Below, in pieces: positions 1 to 7,600 of a DNA stretch of 14,264 nt (its first letter is position 1; each line of letters starts with the position of its first letter). Source of the stretch: Promethearchaeota archaeon (GTDB lineage: Archaea; Asgardarchaeota; Lokiarchaeia; Sigynarchaeales; SOKP01); contig JAEOTL010000383.1 of the NCBI GenBank assembly GCA_016839845.1, positions 1-14,264 of the forward strand. The letters run 5' to 3'. The notes below the pieces were generated by a model. The model had not been told where the DNA came from, ran no database searches, and worked only from the letters and a program-made list of their open reading frames with translations. The position numbers and the translations under genes are program-made.

Positions 1-145
1 TACTTGGGGATAATGCATTAAAAACACTCATTCGAAGGATTTTTTCTCCCACTGGGGTAAGTCCAATCTTTAGTCCAATATCATAGAACTTTGAGATAAA
101 AAAATCGTATACTTGTCTATATTGTCTTGAATGATAATCCGTCAT
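1..145 (-). CDS. Probable class I SAM methyltransferase, N-terminal fragment cut by the window edge
   Basis: Reading leftward from an ATG at 145, 48 codons stay open to the window edge, and an in-frame TAA lies directly before the ATG, so the start is well fixed. The visible protein begins MTDYHSRQYRQVYDFF and continues with SKFYDIGLKIGLTPVGEKI. A paired 'YD' followed by a short helix and a Gly-Glu/Arg stretch resembles the N-terminal helices of UbiE-like methyltransferases that precede the SAM-binding motif. That motif lies outside the window, so the enzyme call is inference. A TATA-like stretch (minus strand TTTATATT, roughly 166-175) sits about 25-30 bp upstream, in a region shared with the divergent gene at 237. 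Function beyond 'probable methyltransferase' cannot be given. Confidence 0.6.
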   Translation of the reverse strand, partial: MTDYHSRQYRQVYDFFISKFYDIGLKIGLTPVGEKILRMSVFNALSPS

Positions 146-236
146 TTAATACAATCTACAGATTATAATATAAATTTTTAATAAGATTAAATGGATATAG
201 AATTTAAATAAGACTTTTTCAAAATGTGAAAAAAAA

Positions 237-992
237 TTGAGTGAAGAAAAGTCAATCCCAGAAACACGGAAACAAAACAAACTTGTTGGTCCTGGATTAG
301 GGTTAGTTATAATGGGTGCCTCCTACCTTGTTTGGTGGCTAATATTCATTGAATATGCAATAATGGATCCCCGATGGACACATAATATTGCATATGCTCT
401 GATTATTTTAAATGTAGGATTTGCATGGTATCATAAAACTCCATTATCAAGAATCATAGCAATGGTTCAATCCTTCATGTTACCAATAACAGGAAGCGGA
501 TCGTTTAATACTGTAATATGCACAATTATAATTTCGATATTGCTTGGTATTTGGATTATTATTGTATTATTAGAAAAGATGAAAGGAAAAAATTTCATTG
601 AGGAGAAATTAAGTCGAAGGGGATGGAATTGGTACTGTACTCATACTATGATAATTGCATGGCTCTTAATTGCTCATATGGGCTTAATGTTCTTTATCGT
701 GAGATTACCATTTGAAGCTCAGTTATATGGATTTGGTGAATACACGGGGTATCTTATGCATCTACCTCCTGAAGGTTATGAACTCGCGACTTGGGCGTAT
801 GATATTGGATTGTTTATCTTAATATCAGTGATCTTATGGGAACAGTTTAAAATGGGTTATAATCTAAAGAACAATGCTTGGCCGAGAACTAGTTTCTGGG
901 TTGTTCTCATCATAATGGCTGCTTCTCTTGGTGCTTTAGCAATCCAGAGTGTTACCGTAGGTATGGATTGGGTAGTAACTATCTATGGCTAG
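237..992 (+). CDS. Six-helix integral membrane protein, unrecognised family
   Basis: The protein has 251 residues and is very hydrophobic. Membrane segments are visible at roughly 20-42, 49-66, 95-114, 135-156, 186-203 and 220-242. The N-terminus is polar and charged (SEEKSIPETRKQNK), and a conserved-looking loop, RRGWNWYCTHT, precedes helix 4. I do not recognise the family; it has no obvious transporter or enzyme motif. The frame opens at a TTG at 237. There is no in-frame ATG until residue 26, inside the first helix, and a GTGA at 226-229 lies seven bases before the TTG, so a TTG start is likely. A run of eight T follows the TAG stop almost at once, which suggests separate transcription from the radical SAM gene at 1068. 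It diverges from the probable methyltransferase at 145. Confidence 0.75.
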   Translation: MSEEKSIPETRKQNKLVGPGLGLVIMGASYLVWWLIFIEYAIMDPRWTHNIAYALIILNVGFAWYHKTPLSRIIAMVQSFMLPITGSGSFNTVICTIIISILLGIWIIIVLLEKMKGKNFIEEKLSRRGWNWYCTHTMIIAWLLIAHMGLMFFIVRLPFEAQLYGFGEYTGYLMHLPPEGYELATWAYDIGLFILISVILWEQFKMGYNLKNNAWPRTSFWVVLIIMAASLGALAIQSVTVGMDWVVTIYG

Positions 993-993
993 A

Positions 994-1001
994 TTTTTTT
1001 T
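994..1001 (+). terminator. T-run terminator after the membrane protein
   Basis: Eight consecutive T start one base after the TAG at 990-992. No stem precedes them. Archaeal RNA polymerase commonly stops at such T-tracts, so this probably separates the membrane protein transcript from the radical SAM cluster. Confidence 0.45.
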
Positions 1002-1067
1002 ATTATCTCAAGATTTAATAATTTCACAAAATTTATTTCGAATAATCAAGATTATAGAGAATAAAAT

Positions 1068-2156
1068 ATGAATAGAGAAGATGTTCCATTATCACATGCG
1101 GGGATGGCTTCAGAAATCGAGCTTCAAGAGCAATACTATAACGAAGGCAAAATCTTTATCCTTCAGATTGAGTCTACTTTAAAGTGTCCACAGTTATGTG
1201 ATTACTGTTATGCTGGAAGCACACCTGATAGTCCACATGGTATGGCTTCTGAAAAGATTAAAGAATTGTTAGATACATCATCTAAACTAGGGATTCGCAT
1301 GATAGACTGGTTAGGAGGAGATCCTCTAGTCAGAAAGGATTGGTATGAACTATGCAAATATACATCTAGTTTAGGTTTAATTAATAATATTTGGACCAGT
1401 GGTATCCCACTGGCAAATCCCGAGATAGCAAAGAAAGCCGTAGAAGTAACTGAAGGAGGATTTATCTCGACACATCTAGATACATTTAATGCAGAGTTAT
1501 ATGGTATATTGCATGGGGGAGAAGGGTGTGATGGAAATCCGAGAAATATAGAGCTAATTCTTAACGGAATTAAAAATGTACTATCTGAAGGGAAAGATCC
1601 GGGTGCAATGGTTAATTGTATTACTTACACATCCCCTCTAGCAGAGGGAGATGCAAAGGGTATGATTTCTTATTTTCAAGAAGAATTTGGAATCAAAACT
1701 TGTCTAACATTATTTAATCCGGTCATTCATCGTAATGCTAACGCCTCTTGGGAACCCAGCATTACCCAAATTGAAGACGCATTTTCACATCGAGATACGG
1801 TAAATTATCCTGACGATCCTTCATGTGGTCCGATGGATGTATCAAAATTTTATTGTGGAACCGTAGTTTGTATAACAAGTGATGGTTGGTTAACTCCTTG
1901 CTCAGTTATTCGAACAGAAGAATTTGGTAATGTGAATGATGAGAAACTTGAAGTATTGATTGAAAGAACTAAAAGAAGACTTCTCCTCTTAGACTTTAGA
2001 GATCCTTCTAACCTTCCCGGAAATTGTGGGAAATGTTCTAATAATTCGTTCTGTTTTGGATGTAGAAGCAGTGCCTACTACTATGAAGGAGATATATTAG
2101 CTGCTGATCCAAAATGCTATCAATTCAGTCCTAATACTCAAAAAGAACAAGATTAA
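1068..2156 (+). CDS. Radical SAM/SPASM domain protein
   Basis: This 362-residue enzyme should cleave S-adenosylmethionine with a [4Fe-4S] cluster to start radical chemistry on an unknown substrate. The radical SAM cluster motif CxxxCxxC is C40, C44, C47 in CPQLCDYCYA, and the SAM-contacting GGDP (family GGEP) is at 83-86. The C-terminal third is a SPASM/twitch region for auxiliary clusters: C263-x9-G273-x4-C278, then C320-x2-C323-x5-C329-x2-C332, and C350. The final spacing is x2 where the SPASM consensus is usually x3. SPASM enzymes modify peptides, proteins or small molecules. No N-terminal RRE-like peptide-binding domain is apparent, and no precursor peptide lies in the adjacent gaps. It is the first gene of a four-gene plus-strand cluster; the methyltransferase follows after 36 bp. 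No strong Shine-Dalgarno site precedes the ATG, and an A/T-rich TATA-like stretch lies about 30-40 bp upstream. Confidence 0.93.
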   Translation: MNREDVPLSHAGMASEIELQEQYYNEGKIFILQIESTLKCPQLCDYCYAGSTPDSPHGMASEKIKELLDTSSKLGIRMIDWLGGDPLVRKDWYELCKYTSSLGLINNIWTSGIPLANPEIAKKAVEVTEGGFISTHLDTFNAELYGILHGGEGCDGNPRNIELILNGIKNVLSEGKDPGAMVNCITYTSPLAEGDAKGMISYFQEEFGIKTCLTLFNPVIHRNANASWEPSITQIEDAFSHRDTVNYPDDPSCGPMDVSKFYCGTVVCITSDGWLTPCSVIRTEEFGNVNDEKLEVLIERTKRRLLLLDFRDPSNLPGNCGKCSNNSFCFGCRSSAYYYEGDILAADPKCYQFSPNTQKEQD

Positions 2157-2192
2157 TATTAAAAAGGGAATTAAAAATTAAAAGTAAATAGT

Positions 2193-2996
2193 ATGAATAG
2201 AAAAACGTATAAGTTCTCGGTTTGGGATGTAAGTGAAGTATATGCCGGTCCTGGGGGTAAACTCTGGGAGTTCTTAATGGGTGAACAAATCCATGTGGGG
2301 GGTGCAGATCAAACTGATGTGTTGGCGAAAAAAGTTGGACTTGATAAAAAGAAAGACATATATCTTTTAGATATATGTTCTGCGTTAGGTGGTCCCGCAA
2401 GACATTTAGCAGAAAATTATGGAACTAAAGTTATTGGATTAGATATAACTCCTGAAATGGTACAAGAAGCTAAAAAACGAACAGAAGGAAAATCCTATGC
2501 AGATAAAATTGAATATAGGATAGGTTCAGCCTTAGACATACCCGCACAAGCAAACACTTTCGATGTTGTTTGGGGTCAAGATGCTTGGTGCTATATAAGA
2601 GATAAACTAAGACTTTTGGAAGAAATTAATAGGGTATTGAAACCAGGGGGTATTTTAGGCTTTACCGATTGGATTTGGGGATCTAGTGTAGCACCCGAGG
2701 GCAAAGCAGATTATTTAATGGAGTTTATGGTATTCCCCGATTTAGAAACACTTGATGGGTATGAGAATCTTATTAAGAGCTTAGGGATGGCCGTTGAGGA
2801 AAAAGAAGATTTAGGTGAGGATTTTGCCAAACATATGGATCTCTATGTTTCGATACTTCAAAAAAATAAAGAAAATATTATTGAAGGATTTGGAATAGAT
2901 TTATATAATGAAGCAGAAAAGGGAGTGCTGGCTTGGCAGAACGCAGCTCATAATAGATGGGTAAGTAGGGGTTCATGGATCGCGAAAAAACCTTAA
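2193..2996 (+). CDS. SAM-dependent methyltransferase, sarcosine/dimethylglycine methyltransferase-like
   Basis: This is a 267-residue class I methyltransferase. The N-terminal part (WEFLMGEQIHVGG, 25-37) and WGQDAWCYIRDK (127-138) resemble glycine/sarcosine/dimethylglycine N-methyltransferases and related UbiE-type enzymes. SAM motif I is at 58-67 but reads LLDICSALGG rather than the usual LDLGCGxGG. The acidic residue of motif II is D84 (GLDIT), and LKPGG is at 149-153. Only two cysteines, C62 and C133, are present, so it lacks the conserved cysteine set of ArsM arsenite methyltransferases. It lies 36 bp after the radical SAM gene and 45 bp before the CofC-like transferase, so it probably methylates an intermediate or product of that pathway. 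The substrate is unknown, and an amine is only a guess from family resemblance. Confidence 0.9.
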   Translation: MNRKTYKFSVWDVSEVYAGPGGKLWEFLMGEQIHVGGADQTDVLAKKVGLDKKKDIYLLDICSALGGPARHLAENYGTKVIGLDITPEMVQEAKKRTEGKSYADKIEYRIGSALDIPAQANTFDVVWGQDAWCYIRDKLRLLEEINRVLKPGGILGFTDWIWGSSVAPEGKADYLMEFMVFPDLETLDGYENLIKSLGMAVEEKEDLGEDFAKHMDLYVSILQKNKENIIEGFGIDLYNEAEKGVLAWQNAAHNRWVSRGSWIAKKP

Positions 2997-3041
2997 ATTA
3001 TACAAAAAATATCAATAGATTAAAAATTTTAAACTTCTACT

Positions 3042-3836
3042 ATGGATTCTGCAATACTTATTTTTGCAAAAGTACCAATAACAGGTAAGGTAAAAACCCG
3101 GTTAACCCAGAATTCATGTTTAACAGATTCTGATTGCGCCAAAATTGCTGAAGCCATGCTTAAAGACACGATTAACTTAGCTTCTCAGACAGATGCGGAT
3201 AAAATCCAAATAGGATATTATCCTGAAGAGGAATTACATAAATTAAACGAGATAATTAACTGTGTGAGAACTCAAGGTTTTTTAAATAAACCCGTGGAGT
3301 TACTCCTTCAAACTGGATCAAATTTCGACCAACGGTTTGGATCAGTTGTACGGGAATCTTTTAAAAAGACGGTTTCATCATTTATCGGCTTAGGTGCTGA
3401 TTTACCGTTTTTAGATTACGAGATAATTAACACAGCTTTAGACCTCTTAACTCAAAAAAAGGGTGAGAATCCGGTAGTAATTGGTCCCTCTAGCGGGGGT
3501 GGTATATATCTCGTTGGTTTAACTAATGATTTTAATCCCAAATGGTTTTCTAGCTATCAGTTATTCCGGAGTGGAGTAGAATTATCTAGGTTTACAAACT
3601 TTTGTAGGAAGATGGAACTCCCTTTAATAACCCTTCCCCCCTATGGAGATATAGATCTTGAAGAGGATTTTATTTCTCTAATTTCCTATATTACTGCGCT
3701 AAAAAACTCAGAAAAAACTATCGGGTTTTACTTTCCTTATTATACTGATAAAATTATTGAGGAATTAAAACTTTACATAATTGAGGAACAAGACCAAACC
3801 CGTAGAAGAAAACTTGCGAAGAAAGGGGATAATTAA
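3042..3836 (+). CDS. TIGR04282-type (DUF2064, CofC-like) glycosyl/nucleotidyltransferase
   Basis: This 264-residue protein has a Rossmann-like CofC/GT-A fold. Hallmarks are FAKVPITGKVKTRL at 8-21 (the family's nucleotide-binding start), LQTGSNFDQRF at 89-99, GADLP at 118-122, GPSSGGGIYLVGL at 148-160, and DIDLEEDF at 203-210. The family is known as 'rSAM/selenodomain-associated transferase 1' because it travels with radical SAM enzymes. Relatives act on sugar or phospho-acid groups with nucleotide donors. One oddity is that the usual DGGYYL of this family reads GGGIYL here, so the conserved Asp is replaced by Gly152. The charged tail after about residue 225 extends past the usual core. The gene is 5 bp upstream of the GT2 gene, so the two are probably co-translated and work in sequence. 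Confidence 0.9.
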   Translation: MDSAILIFAKVPITGKVKTRLTQNSCLTDSDCAKIAEAMLKDTINLASQTDADKIQIGYYPEEELHKLNEIINCVRTQGFLNKPVELLLQTGSNFDQRFGSVVRESFKKTVSSFIGLGADLPFLDYEIINTALDLLTQKKGENPVVIGPSSGGGIYLVGLTNDFNPKWFSSYQLFRSGVELSRFTNFCRKMELPLITLPPYGDIDLEEDFISLISYITALKNSEKTIGFYFPYYTDKIIEELKLYIIEEQDQTRRRKLAKKGDN

Positions 3837-3841
3837 TAATC

Positions 3842-4615
3842 ATGCTGGTAACTGTAATTATAATTACCTTGAATGAAGCTGATAATATTGAAAAAACAAT
3901 CAGACAAGCTCGCTTAGCTGCTCAATTTCCCTCAGGAAAAACAGTTCCATTTGAAATAATTGTAAGTGATGGTGGATCTAAGGATGGTACTCTTGAGATC
4001 GCGCGAAATCTTGCGGATAGGGTGATCACTGGAACCAGAGGAAGGTATTTACAATTAAATAGAGGAGCAGCAGAGGCACGGGGGGATGTTTTGGTATTCC
4101 TACATGCCGATACACTTTTACCTGAAGGTGCTATTATCCGAATTCTTTCTAAATTAAGAGATCCCGATGTCATTGGAGGAGGTTTTAAAAAATATTGGGA
4201 TTGGAGTAATAATGTTCAATTATCTTCACTTGTAAAATTTGCAGCCTACTGGTGGCAAGGATTGGATAGTTGGCTTGTGAGATTGCTAAGAACGTTTCCA
4301 GGAGATAATGCTGTTTTTGTTCGTAGATCCATTTTCGAAAAAATTAAAGGATTTCGTCCCATGTGGATTTGTGAGGATTTTGATTTTTCGTATCGATTGA
4401 TAAAATACGGAAAGAAAAAATTTGTATATATTCGTTCAGCTGTGCTTACCTCAACAAGGCGATTTGAAAAATACGGATTTTTTAATGTGGTTTTCACATG
4501 GATGCGAATTTTTTGGTTTTGGCGTTTAGGAATGTCCCAGAAGCATTTGAGAGATAGATTTCTTCAATACAAAACTATCCCCGAAAAAGGGAATAAGACC
4601 TACTTAAGATTTTGA
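3842..4615 (+). CDS. TIGR04283-type GT2 family glycosyltransferase
   Basis: This 257-residue GT-A glycosyltransferase is of the type called 'rSAM/selenodomain-associated transferase 2', related to the mycofactocin glycosyltransferase MftF. Visible motifs are VIIITLNEADNI (5-16), SDGGSKDGT (42-50, nucleotide-sugar binding), RGRYLQLNRGA (66-76), FLHADT (86-91, with the metal-binding HAD), PGDNAVFVRR (153-162), the acidic CEDFD (177-181, catalytic base region) and TSTRRFEKYG (203-212). The C-terminal aromatic stretch at 213-230 probably sits on or in the membrane. It should transfer a sugar from a nucleotide donor onto the pathway product. It ends in TGA at 4613-4615, the only TGA stop among the complete genes here. 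It is the last gene of the cluster, convergent with the gene ending at 4668. The short gap between them holds only a weak T5 at 4639-4643. Confidence 0.92.
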   Translation: MLVTVIIITLNEADNIEKTIRQARLAAQFPSGKTVPFEIIVSDGGSKDGTLEIARNLADRVITGTRGRYLQLNRGAAEARGDVLVFLHADTLLPEGAIIRILSKLRDPDVIGGGFKKYWDWSNNVQLSSLVKFAAYWWQGLDSWLVRLLRTFPGDNAVFVRRSIFEKIKGFRPMWICEDFDFSYRLIKYGKKKFVYIRSAVLTSTRRFEKYGFFNVVFTWMRIFWFWRLGMSQKHLRDRFLQYKTIPEKGNKTYLRF

Positions 4616-4667
4616 GCCCAAAAGAAGAATTTAGATTATTTTTGGAGCGTTATAATTTATTAATTTG

Positions 4668-7600
4668 TTAGACTTTAGAACTGATAACTAATCCTTTCAC
4701 AATCAACGATTCAAGAGCCTCTATTACTAAATCTTTATTTTTTTCGTGAATTACTTTTACTGAGTCTTGCAAATTAAAATCGTCTCTACCTTTAGTCATA
4801 GACATTATCACATTGAGGAGACGCATTTCCAAATTGTTTAATTCTTCATTCTTTTTTATACGGTTAATTTCTTTAATACTATTTACTTTGAAACTTTCTC
4901 TATAATATAGTTGAAAAAATTCTTCCAAAAGGAGGGGGATGACTCTATTAAACTTTGCTAAATCACCGTCCCAATTTTTAAATTGACCGGGAAATCTTTC
5001 GTCTAAAGCTGTTAGAAATTTAGCGGTTTGATTCCTAAATCTTTCAGAAGCCTTCTCCTTTAATATGAATACCATTCGGATTTCTTTGTAATCACATATA
5101 AAAAAATTAAAATGTTTGAAATCAAGATCCATTACATTATCTATTCCTTTTATATTCCCTTCTTTAACGGCAAATTCTTCTGTTACATCTCCCTCAACTA
5201 TTTGGTCACTTATCAAAGTAATTGCTTGTACAAATCCAGAAAGTATTTTGTCATGAAATTTTTGTTGGGAAAAATAACTTTTTGAGAATATTTCTAAGCC
5301 GCTTACCTCACTCGATATTAACAGTGCTTCAATGTTCATTATATCCTTGTACCGCTGAGTTTTTGCTAAAAGTTCTAATTGCTGTTTTCTTTTTTTAGGT
5401 AAATACACGTAAGATCTATAACTTATTATTCCTAATGCGGCTATAATACCTAAAAGGCTGAAAAAAATAACCCAAATTATATTCCCTAGTCCTGTTCCCG
5501 GTTCTTCCAAGATTGTAATTATGAAAGAATATCCAGTTGTAGCATAAATTGATTCTATTTTAGATATTGTTAATGTCAGTTTATGATTTCCTTTAATATT
5601 TTGAGGAAGTCTTAATTCTAATTCATACATTCCATTATTGGCATACTCAAAATATCCGATACCAAATTCCCACTCATAGAAAACAGTGGCATCTTCAATA
5701 GATTTGTGAGTGTCTGGCTCTGTTAAATTAATTTTTATAGTAATCTTCTCTCCAATATAGGCTTCTATAGAATCTTGAAAACCAATAGTACCCACAATCA
5801 TATTAACGGGAGTAATCGTTATGGTTATGGTTTTGTAAACAGTTTCAAATCCTGGTTTTTCTAATTTTATCAATGCGGTGTAAGTATTTATGGAAAGATT
5901 AACTGTATATAAGCGTACAGTAAATCCGTAGGTGTTGGGAAATACATCATATAGATTCAACCAGCTAACACTGCAATTAGCTCCATGAATTAAAAGTCCC
6001 GATCCCTCAACAGTATAGTTAACCTCAATATTCACGAATTTATTTATTGCGACAGTTTCCGCTGATCTATTGACACTCACTACTGCTTGTATTGGATGGA
6101 TGGTGATAGTTATAAATCTCATAGCATCACCGTAATTAGTTTTATTTGCGAATATTGAAATACTAAAAGTCCGAATAATTCCTTCAGTTGGTAAATCCCA
6201 TGTTGAAAAATTTAAAGAATACGTGCCATTATTATGATCGGAGACTGAATAAGGATTTTTCCAATTAGTGCTTAGATTAGCTGGCCAAATTAGCGAACCT
6301 GAAATCGCTCCCGTAACATTTACCTGACAACTAATATAATCATTTCCATTACCGTCAATTACTGTCTCTGGGACCTCTAAGGCTAACGGTTGGGCTAAAA
6401 TTTTTAAATGTATTAAATCTATGGATGTTTGATTCTTATAATATTTTTTTGATGCATTAAAGGATAAATAATAATCTCCTAATCCTAACCCAGATGTATC
6501 CAAATCAAGAAAATAAGTTCCTGATCCAATATACACCATATTTCCAAATCGTCCAAAAGTTGTATTATATGTTACTGTGGCAAAAGCAATTGAAGTATTC
6601 AAATCATAATCTGAATAATTTACTTTAATAATACATGGATCGCCAGCAATCTTCTCTATATATTCATCAATAGCTGCTAAATTGCTATCATGCCACACTT
6701 CAAACTCAAATTCTTTGATCCCTACCTTATCCCTCTTCAAATGTTTAAACTTGTTATTTGTCCATTCGATCATCACTTGGTACGTCCCAACAGGCATATT
6801 AGCTCCTGCGGTATATTCACCAAACTCGATAAAGCGTGACACGCTAGCTTTGCTTTGATTGAGAAATAAGGTTCCGTTTGGATAATTAATAATCAAGTTT
6901 ATCTCTGTATTAGTAAGATCAACTGTCTCGTTTAAAGTCATGTTTATCTTGAATTCGTCGTTGGTAAAAATTCTGAATTCGGTGTCATAATCTGTTCCGT
7001 TCCAAACCGTACTGTTTGCTTTAACAACATAATTCCAACTTTCCGCTTTCAATGTCCATATTCCCGCTACAATAACACTTTCCGGGATTATAACTTTAGT
7101 TGAGCCTATTTCAGTTCCGGTGCAACCATCGTTGATATGATTGACACCATAGCCATCTAAAATTTGGGTAACTTCCCAGTCATCCGGTTTTTCAATTTCG
7201 ACCCAGTGATTTGAATATAAGGTATCTCCGTAGGGTATTTCAATAAGAAATTCGGTCTCCCAGAAAATTTTATCATCATTTTGTGAATAAATACTTCCAG
7301 GTTTACCGTAAATACCTCCAACTGTAGAATTAAACAATTTGGAAGCATTTGAAGTTATTGTTATATTTCGTAGAGAAATATCTCCTGTAACATTAATAGC
7401 AGTGACGAATTTATATTGCTTTGTTTCAGTGCTACTCCGTTCCTTATCAATGGAGACACTTCCCTTTCCATAAGTGTTGTTTACATATGGATAATACGTG
7501 TTAAATTCTTCGTCCTTTGTTTTTAAAACGTATTCTTGGTTAACATTTGTCCAAGTTTTAAATTCTACACCATAGAGATCAAGTTTTTGTTCTTCATCCG

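Noticed and set aside
2157..2192. Possible hidden RiPP precursor peptide near the radical SAM gene
   Set aside because: The gaps at 993-1067, 2157-2192, 2997-3041 and 4616-4667 are too short or hold no open frame with a leader/core look, so a RiPP pathway is not supported in this window.
2131..2400. Minus-strand open frame opposite the radical SAM/methyltransferase junction
   Set aside because: It is antisense to two well-supported genes, and its translation has low-complexity His/Tyr-rich sequence without motifs.
2193..2996. ArsM arsenite methyltransferase, making the cluster an arsenosugar pathway
   Set aside because: Only two cysteines (C62, C133) are present and motifs fit the sarcosine/dimethylglycine type better; the radical SAM enzyme has SPASM features and not the ArsS form.
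3922..4497. Two minus-strand open frames inside the GT2 glycosyltransferase gene
   Set aside because: They are shadows of a gene whose motifs run the full length on the plus strand.
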